Shown piece after piece: positions 18,495 to 31,483 of a DNA stretch of 64,000 nt. The stretch's first letter is position 1. Each line of letters starts with the position of its first letter. The stretch lies in assembly GCA_964035575.1 (NCBI GenBank), contig OZ037878.1, positions 1,240,001 through 1,304,000 on the forward strand, read 5' to 3'. The stretch comes from Rhynchopus sp. YZ270_cl-10 (taxonomy: Eukaryota; Euglenozoa; Diplonemea; Diplonemida; Diplonemidae). Position numbers and translations under genes: made by a program. The notes beneath the pieces are model-generated. The model searched no databases, was not told where the DNA came from, and saw nothing but the letters and a program-made list of their open reading frames with translations.

Positions 18495-21400
18495 ATGGTC
18501 GGCGGACTGCGCTCTGTGCACGCAGGCTCGCTCATGGAGTCGCTGCCGTCTGTCCTGCAAGGGTACAATGCGCCGGTAGATGCACCAGTGACCACACGGT
18601 ATAGGAGGCTTGTCGTGCACGACAGGTATGTACTTATTTCTTTTCTTTTATGGTCATTTTTGGCATTCTTGTACGTTTCTGTTGATAATGCGCGACAAAA
18701 GGTAAGCACAGAGAGTAGGGTCATCTTATAAACTTTTTTTTTTTGAAAGAAAATGAAGGTAATTCTGTATTCTTATCTTGCAGGATTCTCGAACTTGAGC
18801 ATATTGTAGAAGAGCAAAAGGCAGAGCTGGATGTGTTGCGCTCTGGTGCAGTAAGTGCAGAGGCTGTGAAGGGTCTGGAGACCTTCAAAAGCATGCATAG
18901 CGAACGCGACGAGTGTTACGCGGCGTTGCAGGAGCACCGTGAGGCGGTTGAACTTCTGCAGGATCAGTTGTTCCAGTTGCAGCAGGAGCTGAAGGACGCT
19001 ACGTCAAGAGAAGACGCGGCACAGATGCGCGAGGATCTTCAGCAACGCATTGATGGATTGAACAAACAATTCTCCAGCATGTACGAAAAGTACCACAACG
19101 AGCGCGAGGCACGCAAAGAATTCGAAGAGCGCTGCCACCACTACAACAAAGAGTACCTTACCGCCGGTGCCGACAACAAAACACACGTGGCGCACATCGA
19201 CACCCTGCAGCAGCAGCTGCAAGCCATCATCGCCTCTGCCGCGCAAGAGAAGGAGTCGCTGGAGAAGCAGCACACCGAGTACAAATCGGCGGCAGAGCTG
19301 TCTGCTTCTGAGCTTGAGAAGAAGGCAGCAGACACCGAGTTCTCCTTGCAGCAGCAGCTTGGGTCTGCAGCACGGGAGAAGGCAGCTTTGGAGAAGCAGC
19401 TTGCGGAGCTCAAGTTGTCATCCGAGCAGTCCGCGTCTGTGTATCAGAAGCGTGCCACCGCAACAGAGGTCGCCCTGCAGACACAATTGAAGGAACGGGC
19501 AAAGTCCGCTGCTGAGGACAAGGAAGCTTTGGAGAAGGAGCTTGCTGAGTTCAAATCTGCCTCTGAGCAGTCTGCCGAAGAGTGTGCGAAGGAGGCGGCT
19601 GCAAATGTGTCTGCTCTGCAGGAGGAAATAACGGGGCTTAAGGAGTCCGCAGCACAGGAGAAAGCGCTTTTGCAAAACCAGTTTGCCACTTTCAAGGCAG
19701 CATCGGAGCAGTCTGTAGCGGACCTGAACAAGCAGGCAGCAGAAATGGAGGACGGCTTGCGGAAAGAGTTGAAGGAACGCACAACGTCTGCAGCTCAGGA
19801 GAGCGAGTCCTTGAAGCACCAACTAGCGTCGTCCCAACAGTCTGCATCAGCGCTCGAAGACAAGGCCGCAGCAACAGAGGCAGCGTTAAAGAGGGACCTC
19901 CACGAACGGGCAAAGTATGCCGCACAGGAAAAGGCAGCATTGGAGAAGCAGCTTGTGGAGCTGACCGAAGCAAAGACATCTTCTGAGACGGCTGCTGCTG
20001 AAGTGACACAGAAAACAAGAGAAGAACTGGAGAAGAAGAGTGCAGACTTTGCAACACTGGAGAAGGAGTTTGCAGACATGACTGCGAGAGAGGCTCAGGT
20101 TGTGCAGGAGATGGAGGTGGCACAGGCAGATCTTGCGCAAGCAAATGCTGATTTGCAGTTGGAGCAGACACAACACGATGAGGCACTTGCTGCACAGTCA
20201 CAGGAGCACAGCGATGTCATGGCAGAGGCAGCTGAGGACAAGTCTGCTCTTGAGGAGGAGATAGCAGAGCTGCAACGTGCTTCAGAGCTTGTGCGTGCAG
20301 AGTCTGAGGTGAAGGTTGCTGAGGTGGTTGACTTGCAGAAGGAGCTGCAAGAACACACAGAGTCTGCTGCACGGGAGAAGGAAGCACACGAGAAGGAGCT
20401 TGCGGAGCTCAAGTTGTCATCCGAGCAGTCTGCGTCTGTGTATCAGAAGCGTGCCACCGCAACAGAGGTCGCCCTGCAGACACAATTGAAGGAACGGGCA
20501 AAGTCCGCTGCTGAGGACAAGGAAGCTTTGGAGAAGGAGCTTGCTGAGTTCATATCTGCCTCTGAGCAGTCTGCCGAAGAGTGTGCGAAGGAGGCGGCTG
20601 CAAATGTGTCTGCTCTGCAGGAGGAAATAACGGGACTTAAGGAGTCCGCAGCACAGGAGAAGGCATCTTTGGAGGACGAGCTTGCGGAGTTGAAGTCCTC
20701 TGCAACCAGCACTGCAGAGAAGGCTGCAGCAACAGAGTCTGCCCTGCAGAAAGAGCTGCAAGAACACACAGAGTCTGCTGCACAGGAGAAGGAAACACTT
20801 GAGAAGCAGCTTGTGGAGCTGACCGAAGCAAAGACATCTTCTGAGACGGCTGCTGCTGAAGTGACGCAGAAAACAAGAGAAGAACTGGAGAAGAAGAGTG
20901 CAGACTTTGCAACACTGGAGAAGGAGTTTGCAGACATGACTGCGAGAGAGGCTCAGGTTGTGCAGGAGATGGAGGTGGCACAGGCAGATCTTGCGCAAGC
21001 AAATGCTGATTTGCAGTTGGAGCAGACACAACACGATGAGGCACTTGCTGCACAGTCACAGGAGCACAGCGATGTCATGGCAGAGGCAGCTGAGGACAAG
21101 TCTGCTCTTGAGGCGGAGATAGCAGAGCTGCAACGTGCTTCAGAGCTTGTGCGTGCAGAGTCTGAGGTGAAGGCCGCTGAGGTGGTTGACTTGCAGAAGC
21201 AGCTGCAAGAACACACAGAGTCTGCCGCACAGGAGAAGGCAGCACTTGAGAAGCAGCTTGCAGACTTCAAATCAGCATCTGAGAAGTCTGCATCTGACCT
21301 TGAGAAGGAGGCGGCTGCAAATGTGTCTGCTCTTCGGCAGGAGCTGAAGGATCTAACAGACTCTGCAGCACAGACGAAGGCATCTTTGGAGGACGAGCTC

Positions 21401-24400
21401 GCGGAGTTGAAGTCTTCTGCAACCAGCACTGCAGAGAAGGCTGCAGCAACAGAGTCTGCCCTGCAGAAAGAGCTTAGCGAACATATGACATCTGCTGCTC
21501 AGGAGAAGGCTGCGTTGGAGCAAGAGCTTGCTGCTTCCGAGCAGCGTGCATCCGAGCATGAGGAGAGAGCAGCAGCAACGGAGTCTGACCTGAAGAAAGA
21601 GCTGAAAGAAAACACAGAGACTGCTGCACAGGAGAAGGAAGCACTGGAGAAGCAGCTTGCAGACTTCAGATTGGCATCTGAGAAGTCTGCTTCTGAACTA
21701 GAGAAGGAGGCAGCTGCAAATGTGTCTGCTCTTCGGCAGGAACTGAAGGATCTAACAGACTCTGCAGCACAGACGAAGGCATCTTTGGAGGACGAGCTTG
21801 CGGAGTTGAAGTCTTCTGCAACCAGCACTGCAGAGAAGGCTGCAGCAACAGAGTCTGCCCTGCAGAAAGAGCTTAGCGAACATATGACATCTGCTGGTCA
21901 GGAGAAGGCTGCGTTGGAGCAAGAGCTTGCTGCTTCCGAGCAGCGTGCATCCGAGCATGAGGAGAGAGCAGCAGCAACGGAGTCTGACCTGAAGAAAGAG
22001 CTGAAAGAACACACAGAGACTGCTGCACAGGAGAAGGAAACACTTGAGAAGCAGCTTGTGGAGCTGACCGAAGCAAAGACATCTTCTGAGACGGCTGCTG
22101 CTGAAGTGACGCAGAAAACAAGAGAAGAACTGGAGAAGAAGAGTGCAGACTTTGCAACACTGGAGAAGGAGTTTGCAGACATGACTGCGAGAGAGGCTCA
22201 GGTTGTGCAGGAGATGGAGGTGGCACAGGCAGATCTTGCGCAAGCAAATGCTGATTTGCAGTTGGAGCAGACACAACACGATGAGGCACTTGCTGCACAG
22301 TCACAGGAGCACAGCGATGTCATGGCAGAGGCAGCTGAGGACAAGTCTGCTCTTGAGGAGGAGATAGCAGAGCTGCAACGTGCTTCAGAGCTTGTGCGTG
22401 CAGAGTCTGAGGTGAAGGCTGCTGAGGTGGTTGACTTGCAGAAGGAGCTTGCTGAGTTCAGATCTGCCTCTGAGCAGTCTGCCGAAGAGTGTGCGAAGGA
22501 GGCAGCTGCAAATGTGTCTGCTCTGCAGAAGGAAATAACGGGACTTAAGGAGTCCGCAGCACAGGAGAAGTCATCTTTCGACGGGCAGCTTGTAGACATG
22601 CAGCAGTCTGCAGCTGAAGCAGCGAGGAATGCATCAGCAACCGAGTCCTCTCTGAAGACACAGATTACGGAACTCACGGAACAAACAGCGTCTGCAGCAC
22701 AGGAGAAGGTGTCTTTGGAGGGCCAGCTCGTTGCTCTGAAAGCCACATCTGAGCAATCCACGTCTGCTCTTGAGAAGCAGCTGAAGGAGCGCACGGAGTC
22801 TGCAGCACAGGAGAAAGCAGCACTCGAGAAACGCCTTGAGGACTTCAGATCGGCTTCCGGACAGTCTGCTTCTGAACTTGAGAAGGAGGCGGCTGCAAAT
22901 GTGTCTGCTCTGCGGCAGGAACTGAAGGATCTAACAGACACGTCAGCACAGACGAAGGCATCTTTGGAGGACGAGCTTGCGGAGTTGAAGTCTTCTGCAA
23001 CCAGCACTGCAGAGAAGGCTGCAGCAACAGAGTCTGCCCTGCAGAAAGAGCTTAGCGAACATATGACATCTGCTGCTCAGGAGAAGGCTTCGTTGGAGCA
23101 AGAGCTTGCTGCTTCCGAGCAGCGTGCATCCGAGTATGAGAAGAGAGCAGCAGCAACCGAGTCTGCCCTGAAGAAAGAGCTGCAAGAACACACAGAGTCT
23201 GCTGCACAGGAGAAGGCAGCACTTGAGAAGCAACTTGAGGAGCAAGCGGAGTCTGCGGCTGAGGATAAATCCACACACGAAAAGGAACTTGTTGCTTGGC
23301 AATCAAAGTTGGAGCAGTGTGCAGCTGAGTCTGAGAAGAAGGTAGAGGACGTACGTTCTGTTCTCCAGACGAAACTGACGCAGTGTGCACAGTCTGCGAC
23401 TGACGAGAGGGCGTCCTTGGAGGAGAAGCTTGAGCAAGAGAAGGCAGCACTGGAGAAGCAGCTTGCAGACTTCAAATCAGCATCTGGGAAGTCTGCATCT
23501 GACCTTGAAAAGGAGGCGGCTGCAAATGTGTCTGCTCTTCGGCAGGAGCTGAAGGAACTCTCCGACACAGCAACACAGGAGCAGGCAACATTGCAGAGAC
23601 AGCTTGAGGAGCACACAGAGTCTGCCGCACAGGAAAAGGCAGCACTTGAGAAGCAACTTGTGGAGCTGACCGAAGCAAAGACATCTTCTGAGACGGCTGC
23701 TGCTGAAGTGACGCAGAAAACAAGAGAAGAACTGGAGAAGAAGAGTGCAGACTTTGCAACACTGGAGAAGGAGTTTGCAGACATGACTGCGAGAGAGGCT
23801 CAGGTTGTGCAGGAGATGGAGGTGGCACAGGCAGATCTTGCGCAAGCAAATGCTGATTTGCAGTTGGAGCAGACACAACACGATGAGGCACTTGCTGCAC
23901 AGTCACAGGAGCACAGCGATGTCATGGCAGAGGCAGCTGAGGACAAGTCTGCTCTTGAGGAGGAGATAGCAGAGCTGCAACGTGCTTCAGAGCTTGTGCG
24001 TGCAGAGTCTGAGGTGAAGGCTACTGAGGTGGTTGACTTGCAGAAGCAGCTGCAGGAAGGCGCAGAGTCTGCAGCACAGGAGAAGGAAGCACACGAGAGA
24101 GAGGTGATGGAGCTGAGGTCAGCATCTGGGAAATCTGCATCTGAACTTGAGAAGGAGGCAACCGCAACTGTGTCTGCTCTTCGGCAGGAACTGAAGCAAC
24201 TCACAGACACGTCAGCACAGACGAAAGCATCTTTGGAGGACGAGCTTGCGGAGTTGAAGTCCTCTGGAACCAGCACTGCAGAGAAGGCTGCAGCAACGGA
24301 GTCTGCCTTGCAGAAGCAGTTTGCGGAGCAGGCGGAGTCCGCCGCACAGACGAAGGCATCATTGGAGAAGGAGGTGGTTGCGCTGAAGGCAGCGTCCGAA

Positions 24401-27400
24401 CAGTCAGCAGCCGACCTTGAGAAGAAGTCAGCAACTGTGTCCACCTTGCAGAAGCAACTCACGGAACAAACAGCGTCTGCAGCACAGGAGAAAGTGTCTT
24501 TGGAGGGCCAGCTCGTTGCTCTGAAAGCCACATCTGAGCAATCCACGTCTGCTCTTCAGAAGCAACTGAAGGAACGCACGGAGTCTGCAGCACAGGAGAA
24601 GGAAGCACTCGAGAAACGCCTTGAGGACTTCAGATCGGCTTCCGGACAGTCTGCTTCTGAACTTGAGAAGGAGGCAGCTGCAAATGTGTCTGCTCTGCGG
24701 CAGGAACTCGCAGAAGTCAAGAATACCGCAGCACAGGAGAAGCTGTCTTTGGAGGGCCAGCTTGCGGAGTTGAAGTCTTCTGCATCTGAGCATGAGAAGA
24801 AGTCTGTAGCAACTGCATCCACCTTACAGAAGCAACTTGTGGAGCAAGCGGAGTCTGCGGCTGAGGATAAATCCACACACGAAAAGGAACTTGTTGCTTG
24901 GCAATCAAAGTTGGAGCAGTGTGCAGCTGAGTCTGAGAAGAAGGTAGAGGACGTACGTTCTGTTCTCCAGACGAAACTGACGCAGTGTGCACAGTCTGCG
25001 ACTGACGAGAGGGCGTCCTTGGAGGAGAAGCTTGAGCAAGAGAAGGCAGCACTGGAGAAGCAGCTTGCAGACTTCAAATCAGCATCTGGGAAGTCTGCAT
25101 CTGACCTTGAAAAGGAGGCGGCTGCAAATGTGTCTGCTCTTCGGCAGGAGCTGAAGGAACTCACCGACACAGCAACACAGGAGCAGGCAACATTGCAGAG
25201 ACAGCTTGAGGAGCACACAGAGTCTGCTGCACAGGAGAAGGAAGCACTTGAGAAGCAGCTTGTGGAGCTGACCGAAGCAAAGACATCTTCTGAGACGGCT
25301 GCTGCTGAAGTGACGCAGAAAACAAGAGAAGAACTGAAGAAGAAGAGTGCAGACTTTGCAACACTGGAGAAGGAGTTTGCAGACATGACTGCGAGAGAGG
25401 CTCAGGTTGTGCAGGAGATGGAGGTGGCACAGGCAGATCTTGCGCAAGCAAATGCTGACTTGCAGTTGGAGCAGACACAACACGATGAGGCACTTGCTGC
25501 ACAGTCACAGGAGCACAGCGATGTCATGGCAGAGGCAGCTGAGGACAAGTCTGCTCTTGAGGGGGAGATAGCAGAGCTGCAACGTGCTTCAGAGCTTGTG
25601 CGTGCAGAGTCTGAGGTGAAGGCTGCTGAGGTGGTTGACTTGCAGAAGCAGATAGTGGACTTGAGATCAGCTTCCGGACAGTCTGCTTCTGAACTTGAGA
25701 AGGAGGCAACCGCAAATATGTCTGCTCTTCGGCAGGAACTCGCAGAAGTCAAGAACACCGCAGCACAGACGAAGGCATCTTTGGAGGGCCAGCTCGTTTC
25801 CTTGAAAGCAACATCCGAGCAGTCAGCAGCCGACCTTGAGGAGAAGACAGCAACTGTGTCCACTTTGCAGAAGAAGCTCGCAGAGCGCACGGAGTCTGCA
25901 GCACAGGAGAAGGTGTCTTTGGAGGGCCAGCTCGTTGCTCTGAAAGCCACATCTGAGCAATCCACGTCTACTCTTCAGAAGCAACTGAAGTCAGCTGCAC
26001 AGGAGAAAGCAACACTCGAGAAACGCCTTGAGGACTTCAAATCAGCATCTGGGAAGTCTGCTTCTGAACTTGAGAAGGAGGCAGCTGCAAATGTGTCTGC
26101 TCTTCGGCAGGAACTGAAGGATCTAACAGACACGTCAGCACAGACGAAGGCATCTTTGGAGGGCCAGCTTGCGGAGTTGAAGTCCTCTGCATCTGACCTT
26201 GAGAAGAAGTCTGCAGCAAACGAATCCTCTTTTCAAAAACAGCTGAAGCAGCGCACAGACTCTGCGGCACAGGAGAAGGCATCTTTCGACGGGCAGCTTG
26301 TAGACATGCAGCAGTCTGCAGCTGAAGCAGCGAGGAATGCATCAGCAACCGAGTCCTCTCTGAAGACACAGATTACGGAACTCACGGAACAAACAGCGTC
26401 TGCAGCACAGGAGAAGGTGTCTTTGGAGGGCCAGCTCGTTGCTCTGAAAGCCACATCTGAGCAATCCACGTCTGCTCTTCAGAAGCAACTGAAGGAACGC
26501 ACAGAGTCTGCAGCACAGGAGAAAGCAGCACTCGAAAAACGCCTTGAGGACTTCAGATCGGCTTCCGGACAGTCTGCTTCTGAACTTGAGAAGAAAGCCG
26601 CCGCAAATGTGTCTGCTCTGCGGCAGGAACTGAAGCAACTTACAGACTCTGCAGCACAGACGAAGGCATCTTTGGAGGGCCAGCTTACGGAGTTGAAGTC
26701 CTCTGCATCTGAGCTTGAGAAGAAGTCTGCAGCAAACGAATCCTCTTTTCAAAAACAGCTGAAGCAGCGTACAGACTCTGCGGCACAGGAGAAGGCTGTT
26801 TATGAGAGACAACTTAGTTCCTTGAAATCTGACATCGAGAAGTCACTTGCGACTGAGTCTGCTGTTCAAAACCAACTGAAACAATGCACGCAGTCTGCCG
26901 CAGCGGAGAAGGCGTCACTTGAGAAGCACCTGACGGAGCTGCGCAACACATCACAGAAGAGTGCTGTGGACCTGGACCGCAGCCATGCTGCTGCAGCACG
27001 TCTGCAGGCTGCTTGCGACGCTTCTGAAGCACGCGCCATCGCCAACGAAAACGACAAAGCAGCTTTAGCACACACCCTCGCTGCAAAGGAGGAAGAGCTC
27101 GCAGACCTGCGCCGTGCGAGAGGCAGCGTGGACGAAGAGACGGCAAAGCGCATTGCCGCCGAAAAGCTCCTCATCGAGATGAAGTGTCTCTACGCAGATC
27201 TGCAGAAGGACCACCAAGACCTGCAGGAGGGTGGCCCGCCTCGCACCACGACCACAACCACCACTACACACCACGACCCTCCACCCCCACCACGCACCGC
27301 TCCACCCTCCGACCTCCGCCGCATCACCGACCTGGAGGCAGAGATCAGCCGCCTCCGCGACACAGCGAACCAGAAGCAACGCGAACATGATGAACACGTT

Positions 27401-28141
27401 GCGCTGCTGAAACGCCATATTGCGAGTCAAGAGAAGGAGCCTGCACCACCCGCTGCAGCGAAGACGTCTGCGAAGGCACGACTGCAGCGTGAGTTGGAAA
27501 GCGCTGCCGATGCTGAGGCAACAGAGGACCTCCGACGCGCCAATGCACGCCTCAACACCGAGGTCGCCGGGCTGCACAACAAACTCGCTGTCGAGAAGGA
27601 AGCGCACACCGAGGCGATGCAAAGCCTTAAGCAGCGTGACGCTGAGATGCGCCGCCTCAACTCCTCTCTCTCCACGGCAGAGAAGGCGGCGGAACGGCAC
27701 ACTAAAGCAGAAAACACAACACGCCACGACCTCGAAACCAAAAAGGACGAACTCAAACGGGAATCCGAAGAAAAGAAGAAGGTGAAGCGGGAGCGCGACC
27801 AGCTGGACAGCGATTTGAAATGCCGTGTGTCGCAGCTGACGGATAGCTTGGGCTTCATCCGTTCGATGGAGGAGGCTGACAAGATGATGAAGAGGGAGAC
27901 TCTCCAACACGCTTTGGAACGTGCCGCAACCAGCGAGAAGAAGGTGACCAGCCTGAACAAAATCATTCGCGACCTCAAGAAGAAGCTTTACCTCGAAGCA
28001 GACCCTACACCGACACCAGCCTCAGAGGCCCGCCATCGCACAGCACCGCTAACACCACCAGCACCACCCGTCGTGGTAGGCAAAAAGCGGAAGGCGGCAG
28101 CAACCGCTGTTGTGTCGAAAAGACAAAAGACAAAAGGGTAA
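18495..28141 (+). CDS. Giant repetitive coiled-coil protein (3162 aa)
   Basis: Exon 1 is 18495-18625 and exon 2 is 18784-28141; the 158-bp intron (GTATGT...TTGCAG) restores the frame (HDR/ILELE). Nearly the whole protein is predicted alpha-helical coiled coil, built of units of about 40 residues of the type ESAAQEKAALEKQLADFKS and KEAAANVSALRQELKDLTDS. Five nearly identical larger blocks of about 395 bp (starting near LVELTEAKTSSETAAAEVTQ) begin around 19945, 20806, 22046, 23651 and 25252. The last 300 residues differ: a Thr/His/Pro stretch (GGPPRTTTTTTTTHHDPPPP), a further coiled coil and a basic, lysine-rich end (GKKRKAAATAVVSKRQKTKG) that could be a nuclear signal. Likely a long structural rod (centrosome, flagellum base, nuclear or Golgi matrix); no domain identifies which. 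Repeat similarity may hide collapsed or expanded copy number in the assembly. Confidence 0.85.
18700..18740 (+). repeat. Stem-loop repeat, family A remnant, inside an intron
   Basis: Reads GGTAAGCACAGAGAGTAGGG, TCATCTTATAAAC and a T run, within the intron of the giant coiled-coil gene. Confidence 0.65.
19945..25650 (+). repeat. Five intragenic blocks of ~395 bp
   Basis: Near-identical blocks at about 19945-20340, 20806-21200, 22046-22440, 23651-24045 and 25252-25650 within the coiled-coil exon. Synonymous differences are few, which points to recent amplification or gene conversion. Confidence 0.85.
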
Positions 28142-28316
28142 GCTACAGTGTGATGCAGGAGGGAAGGGAAGAGGGCGGAGAGAGAGAGAGAGCGATGAAA
28201 GGTGGCAAAGTGTGAGGCGTGGGATTCATTATTACAAACCGTTTTTTATTCAGGATGTGTCTGCACTGTGAGGCATATTCATATGTTTAGCTTTTCTTTC
28301 TTTGTGTCTTTTGTTC

Positions 28317-28360
28317 AGGTGACTAAGCATGGCTTAAGATCATCTTACAAACTTTTCTTT
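28317..28360 (+). repeat. Stem-loop repeat, family A (short loop)
   Basis: Reads GTGACTAAGCATGGCTTAAG, ATCATCTTACAAACTTTTC. The stem is kept although the loop is reduced to a few bases. Confidence 0.75.
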
Positions 28361-28469
28361 GTTTTGTCTTCGATATGCCTACAGCTCTCGGGACAGCTTT
28401 GGTAGAGCTCCACACTACCGGTAGTCAAGCGTCAAACCTACTTCGGTAGGTAACAGTGAAAAAAAGCTA

Positions 28470-28526
28470 TATAGTGGAGTTCATCCTCGGGTGTCTACAC
28501 TAATACAACCATGTTTTCAAAAGCTA
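28470..28526 (+). repeat. Dispersed hairpin repeat, family C
   Basis: Reads TAGTGGAGTTCATCCTCGGG, TGTCTACACTA, ATACAACCATGTTTTC. Outer arms TAGTGGAG/CTACACTA; inner CATC pairs with GGTG. Confidence 0.8.
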
Positions 28527-28730
28527 AAAAACCCCCCCTCCCCCCCATTTATTCGACAAAAAAGTTTCTTTTTTCAAAAAAAAAAAACAATTCTTGCACA
28601 CGATCGAAAAGAGGGTAGAGCGACGAGGTTCGCTTCCCTGCGGAGAGAGGGGTGAGGGGTGGGAGGGGGAGGGGGAGTTTGTGTACGCATCTTTCAAATT
28701 TTCAAATTTTCAAAGTCTTTCTTCTTTTAA

Positions 28731-29895
28731 CCCTTTGGGGACTAACTTCCACTTGAGTGGAAGTTTTATCTTTTTTTTCTTAGGAAGACCAGTAAGCTAT
28801 GATCTGCTCAGTATTTTCGACCAACTCTTGGCATAATGGAAAGATTTTTTGGCCCATCTTTCCAAAGAAGCAAGAATCGAAGGTTTTAGAAATAATGGAT
28901 CCGTGTCAGACGGTGGCGCCCCCAAGCTGATTTTCAGGAAATCGGGAAAAAGTGGGGTTTTTTACGGTTTTTGCTTTTTCACCTCGCAAGTGAGTTAGAT
29001 ATCTTCCAAGTGGTATTTTTCAAAAAATTTGGGCGTCGTTAAAAGATTTTTTGCAAATCTATCAAATAACGCCATTTTTGAGAGAAAAAAATGAGGTGGG
29101 TTATGCAGAAAACGAGATAAGGTTGTTTTGGGGTGGTCTGCCAAAGTAGGAAAGTCACCACCGGCCAATAATTTTAGGAAAAAATATTTCTGGAACTGAT
29201 CTCGCATTGCGTTGCATTCCGGCAGTTTCGCGCATTTAACGACACCCAAAGTTTTTGAAAATGGACACTGTGAAGTCAATTTACTCACTTGCCCCCCTAA
29301 CATACCCTACTTTTTTCCACTATTCCCTAGTAAAAGTGACATTTTTAGACATGTTGCCTGAGGCCTCAAAATATGGAAAATCCGCCAAAATCGGCCACAA
29401 AAATGCCCGGAAATGCGTTTCCGCGCCGAAATTTTGGAAAATATGAAAAAATTGACCCAAAAAATGCACTTTTAATGACCCAAACACTACAAAACGACCC
29501 AAAGAAACCCCACTGTTTCCCTCACACGGTTAACACCACCTTAGCTAGTCTAAACTCCTCGATTTTTTTTTTATTGGATTCCTTTTTATGCAAATCTATC
29601 AATTGCGTCGGTTTACGGGTCCGGGAAAAAATCTCTGATCAACTTCCACAACCTCGTCATACTCACTCTGAAAACTACTTTTTCAGAATGGGGACTCTAG
29701 GCTCTCCAGTATCTAATAAATTTGAAAATTTTCAAAAGTTATAAATTCTTGCTTCTTTGGATTCAGATGATAAAAAATCTTTCAATTCCGCCCCTCGACT
29801 TTGGTTTTTATGCATGTGGGGCCACATTACCTACCTTCCTCTGTGGGGACCCCGATTTTTGACCCTAAAGTCGGCCCACCTCCGTCCCCAAAGGG
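28731..29895. mobile_element. piggyBac-like non-autonomous element
   Basis: Terminal inverted repeat CCCTTTGGGGAC at both ends, flanked on both sides by TTAA (28727-28730 and 29896-29899). TTAA duplication with CCC...GGG ends is diagnostic for the piggyBac superfamily. Subterminal palindrome ACTTCCACTTGAGTGGAAGT on the left. Reading frames inside are short (the longest about 120 codons) with no DDD transposase motifs, so it is non-autonomous. Confidence 0.82.
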
Positions 29896-29903
29896 TTAAA
29901 GGT

Positions 29904-29950
29904 ACCCTGCGACGAGAGGGCTTTGCATTTCAACGTCAACCGTGCATCGT
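29904..29950 (+). repeat. Dispersed repeat, family D (3' part)
   Basis: Reads GGTACCCTGCGACGAGAGGG, CTTTGCATTTCAACGTC, matching the end of the family D copies. Adjacent to the piggyBac-like element. Confidence 0.6.
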
Positions 29951-30435
29951 GCAATTAGAGTTCCTAACCTATTGTGAGTCCAGAAAAGTCCAAACGAAAA
30001 AGAGTGGAGCACCCTCGGGGGGTGATAGTTCAAACAGTATTAAAAAATTCCCACACACAACGATAGGCAAGAGTGCTCTCAGCACTTATGTTCCATTTTT
30101 TTTAGAAGTTTTTTTTCCCCCTCATAGCTTGCGTCCGTAGAGGCGCTGGCGTTGGAGGTCCAGCTATTTTGTAAAGTAGATTTGGACCGCCATGGTGGTA
30201 ACGCTGTCAAAACCCGTCGTATGTTAGTATTTCTTTTTCTTTATTTTTTGGATCTTTCCCCTCCTCCAGCACACCCCCACACCCCCCTGATTCACAGCGT
30301 TAGCTTTTCTCTGCACATTGTCCTGTTTTTGTTTTTTGGTTATGAGTCATACGCTATGCACGGGACACATTCGTCGTCCAAGTTTGCCTTTTTCTTTCTT
30401 TTCAAGACGCAAACCCGTATTTCCTTTATCTTTAG

Positions 30436-30540
30436 ATGTGTGTGCACGAGAGGCACATTCATTTTACAACTTTTTCATTTTGTGCTTTCATCCGGATGGC
30501 TGGCATTGTGGGTCAGTCGGGTGCCTGCATCAACTACAGC
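30436..30540 (+). repeat. Family A variant joined to family B
   Basis: GTGCACGAGAGGCACATTC and TTTTACAACTTTTTC (A-like) run straight into TCCGGATGGCTGGCATTG, GGGTCAGTCGGGTGCC and TGCATCAAC (B). This shows that A and B can be parts of one unit. Confidence 0.7.
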
Positions 30541-30929
30541 TTTATTTTATTCGCATTTTTTTCTCAGAAAGATTTCATCCACATTTTGTTATATTTTTTT
30601 TATACAAAAAAACGGTGACCATAAGCACTATGGCTTATGTCCATCTTGACAACCTATTCTTTTGTATTGGGGCGGGTTGCTCACTGTTGGCGAGCAAAAG
30701 GGGAGGTAGGGTTAAGTAGTGTTGATTCTGTGATTTTTAAGTCGTGAGTTCTTCTTTTTTTTTTTGTCACCTTTCTCCAGTTTTTGTTAGCGTATCTACC
30801 CCTCTAACAAAACGGGGGTTGTGGGGTGGTACGTTGTGCGCAAAACGTCCAAAATGCAAACCCACTGCCACCAGTTTACCCCCCTTTCTGTGACACTGTG
30901 TGTTCACAACCTTGTTGTATCTAAGATCT

Positions 30930-30975
30930 GTGTGCACGAGAGGCATCGGTATCTTACAAGGTTTTCTGTTTTGTG
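30930..30975 (+). repeat. Family A variant
   Basis: Reads TGTGTGCACGAGAGGCATCG, GTATCTTACAAGGTTTTC. Confidence 0.6.
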
Positions 30976-31483
30976 CAAGATACTTTTATCTTCGAAAAGT
31001 TTTTTTGTTTTGATTCGCGGTTTTTGTGTGGTTATGTATGTGTATGCATGTGAGGCATATTTCAACGTTTCTCTATATAATGTGCAGCTTCACCTCATTC
31101 AAAAGGATTCAGCAGCATTTATGTGTTTTTTTTCTCTTTTTTTTACTTGAGGACTTTCCTCGCTTCTTAGTGCTGTGGTAACGCCTTTTTTTTTTTGTGC
31201 ATGTGGTGGGGAGGGAAAGGGGACTGTGCATTGTAAATATGTTGGAAAAAGAAAAAAACCCGGTCTCGTCGAGAATGAAATTTGTGACAAGAGATTCCTC
31301 CTCCACTTCCTCTTCTTCCCCATTCCCCACTTTTTTTTTCTTCTCTTGTGTAGACCATCGTGCATCAAGCGTTGGGTGCAACGAACTGCAGTACTTGTAG
31401 GGCCACCGGCTGACGAGCAATTGAGTACCGCCCTCGTTCTCTTACGGTACGGGCCAGTCATTAGGTTTCCTTTTTACATCTTC

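Larger units (their letters stand above)
28142..28726. other. Spacer with dispersed repeats
   Basis: No gene. A family A copy lies at 28317-28360, a family C copy at 28470-28526, and a G-rich purine stretch at about 28640-28680. Confidence 0.55.

Noticed and set aside
19004-27978. Many minus-strand frames of 100-280 codons rich in Ser, Cys and Leu
   Set aside because: Antisense reflections of the repetitive, GC-rich coiled-coil exon.
28995-29744. Transposase remnant inside the piggyBac-like element
   Set aside because: The frames on both strands are short and show no recognisable transposase motif.
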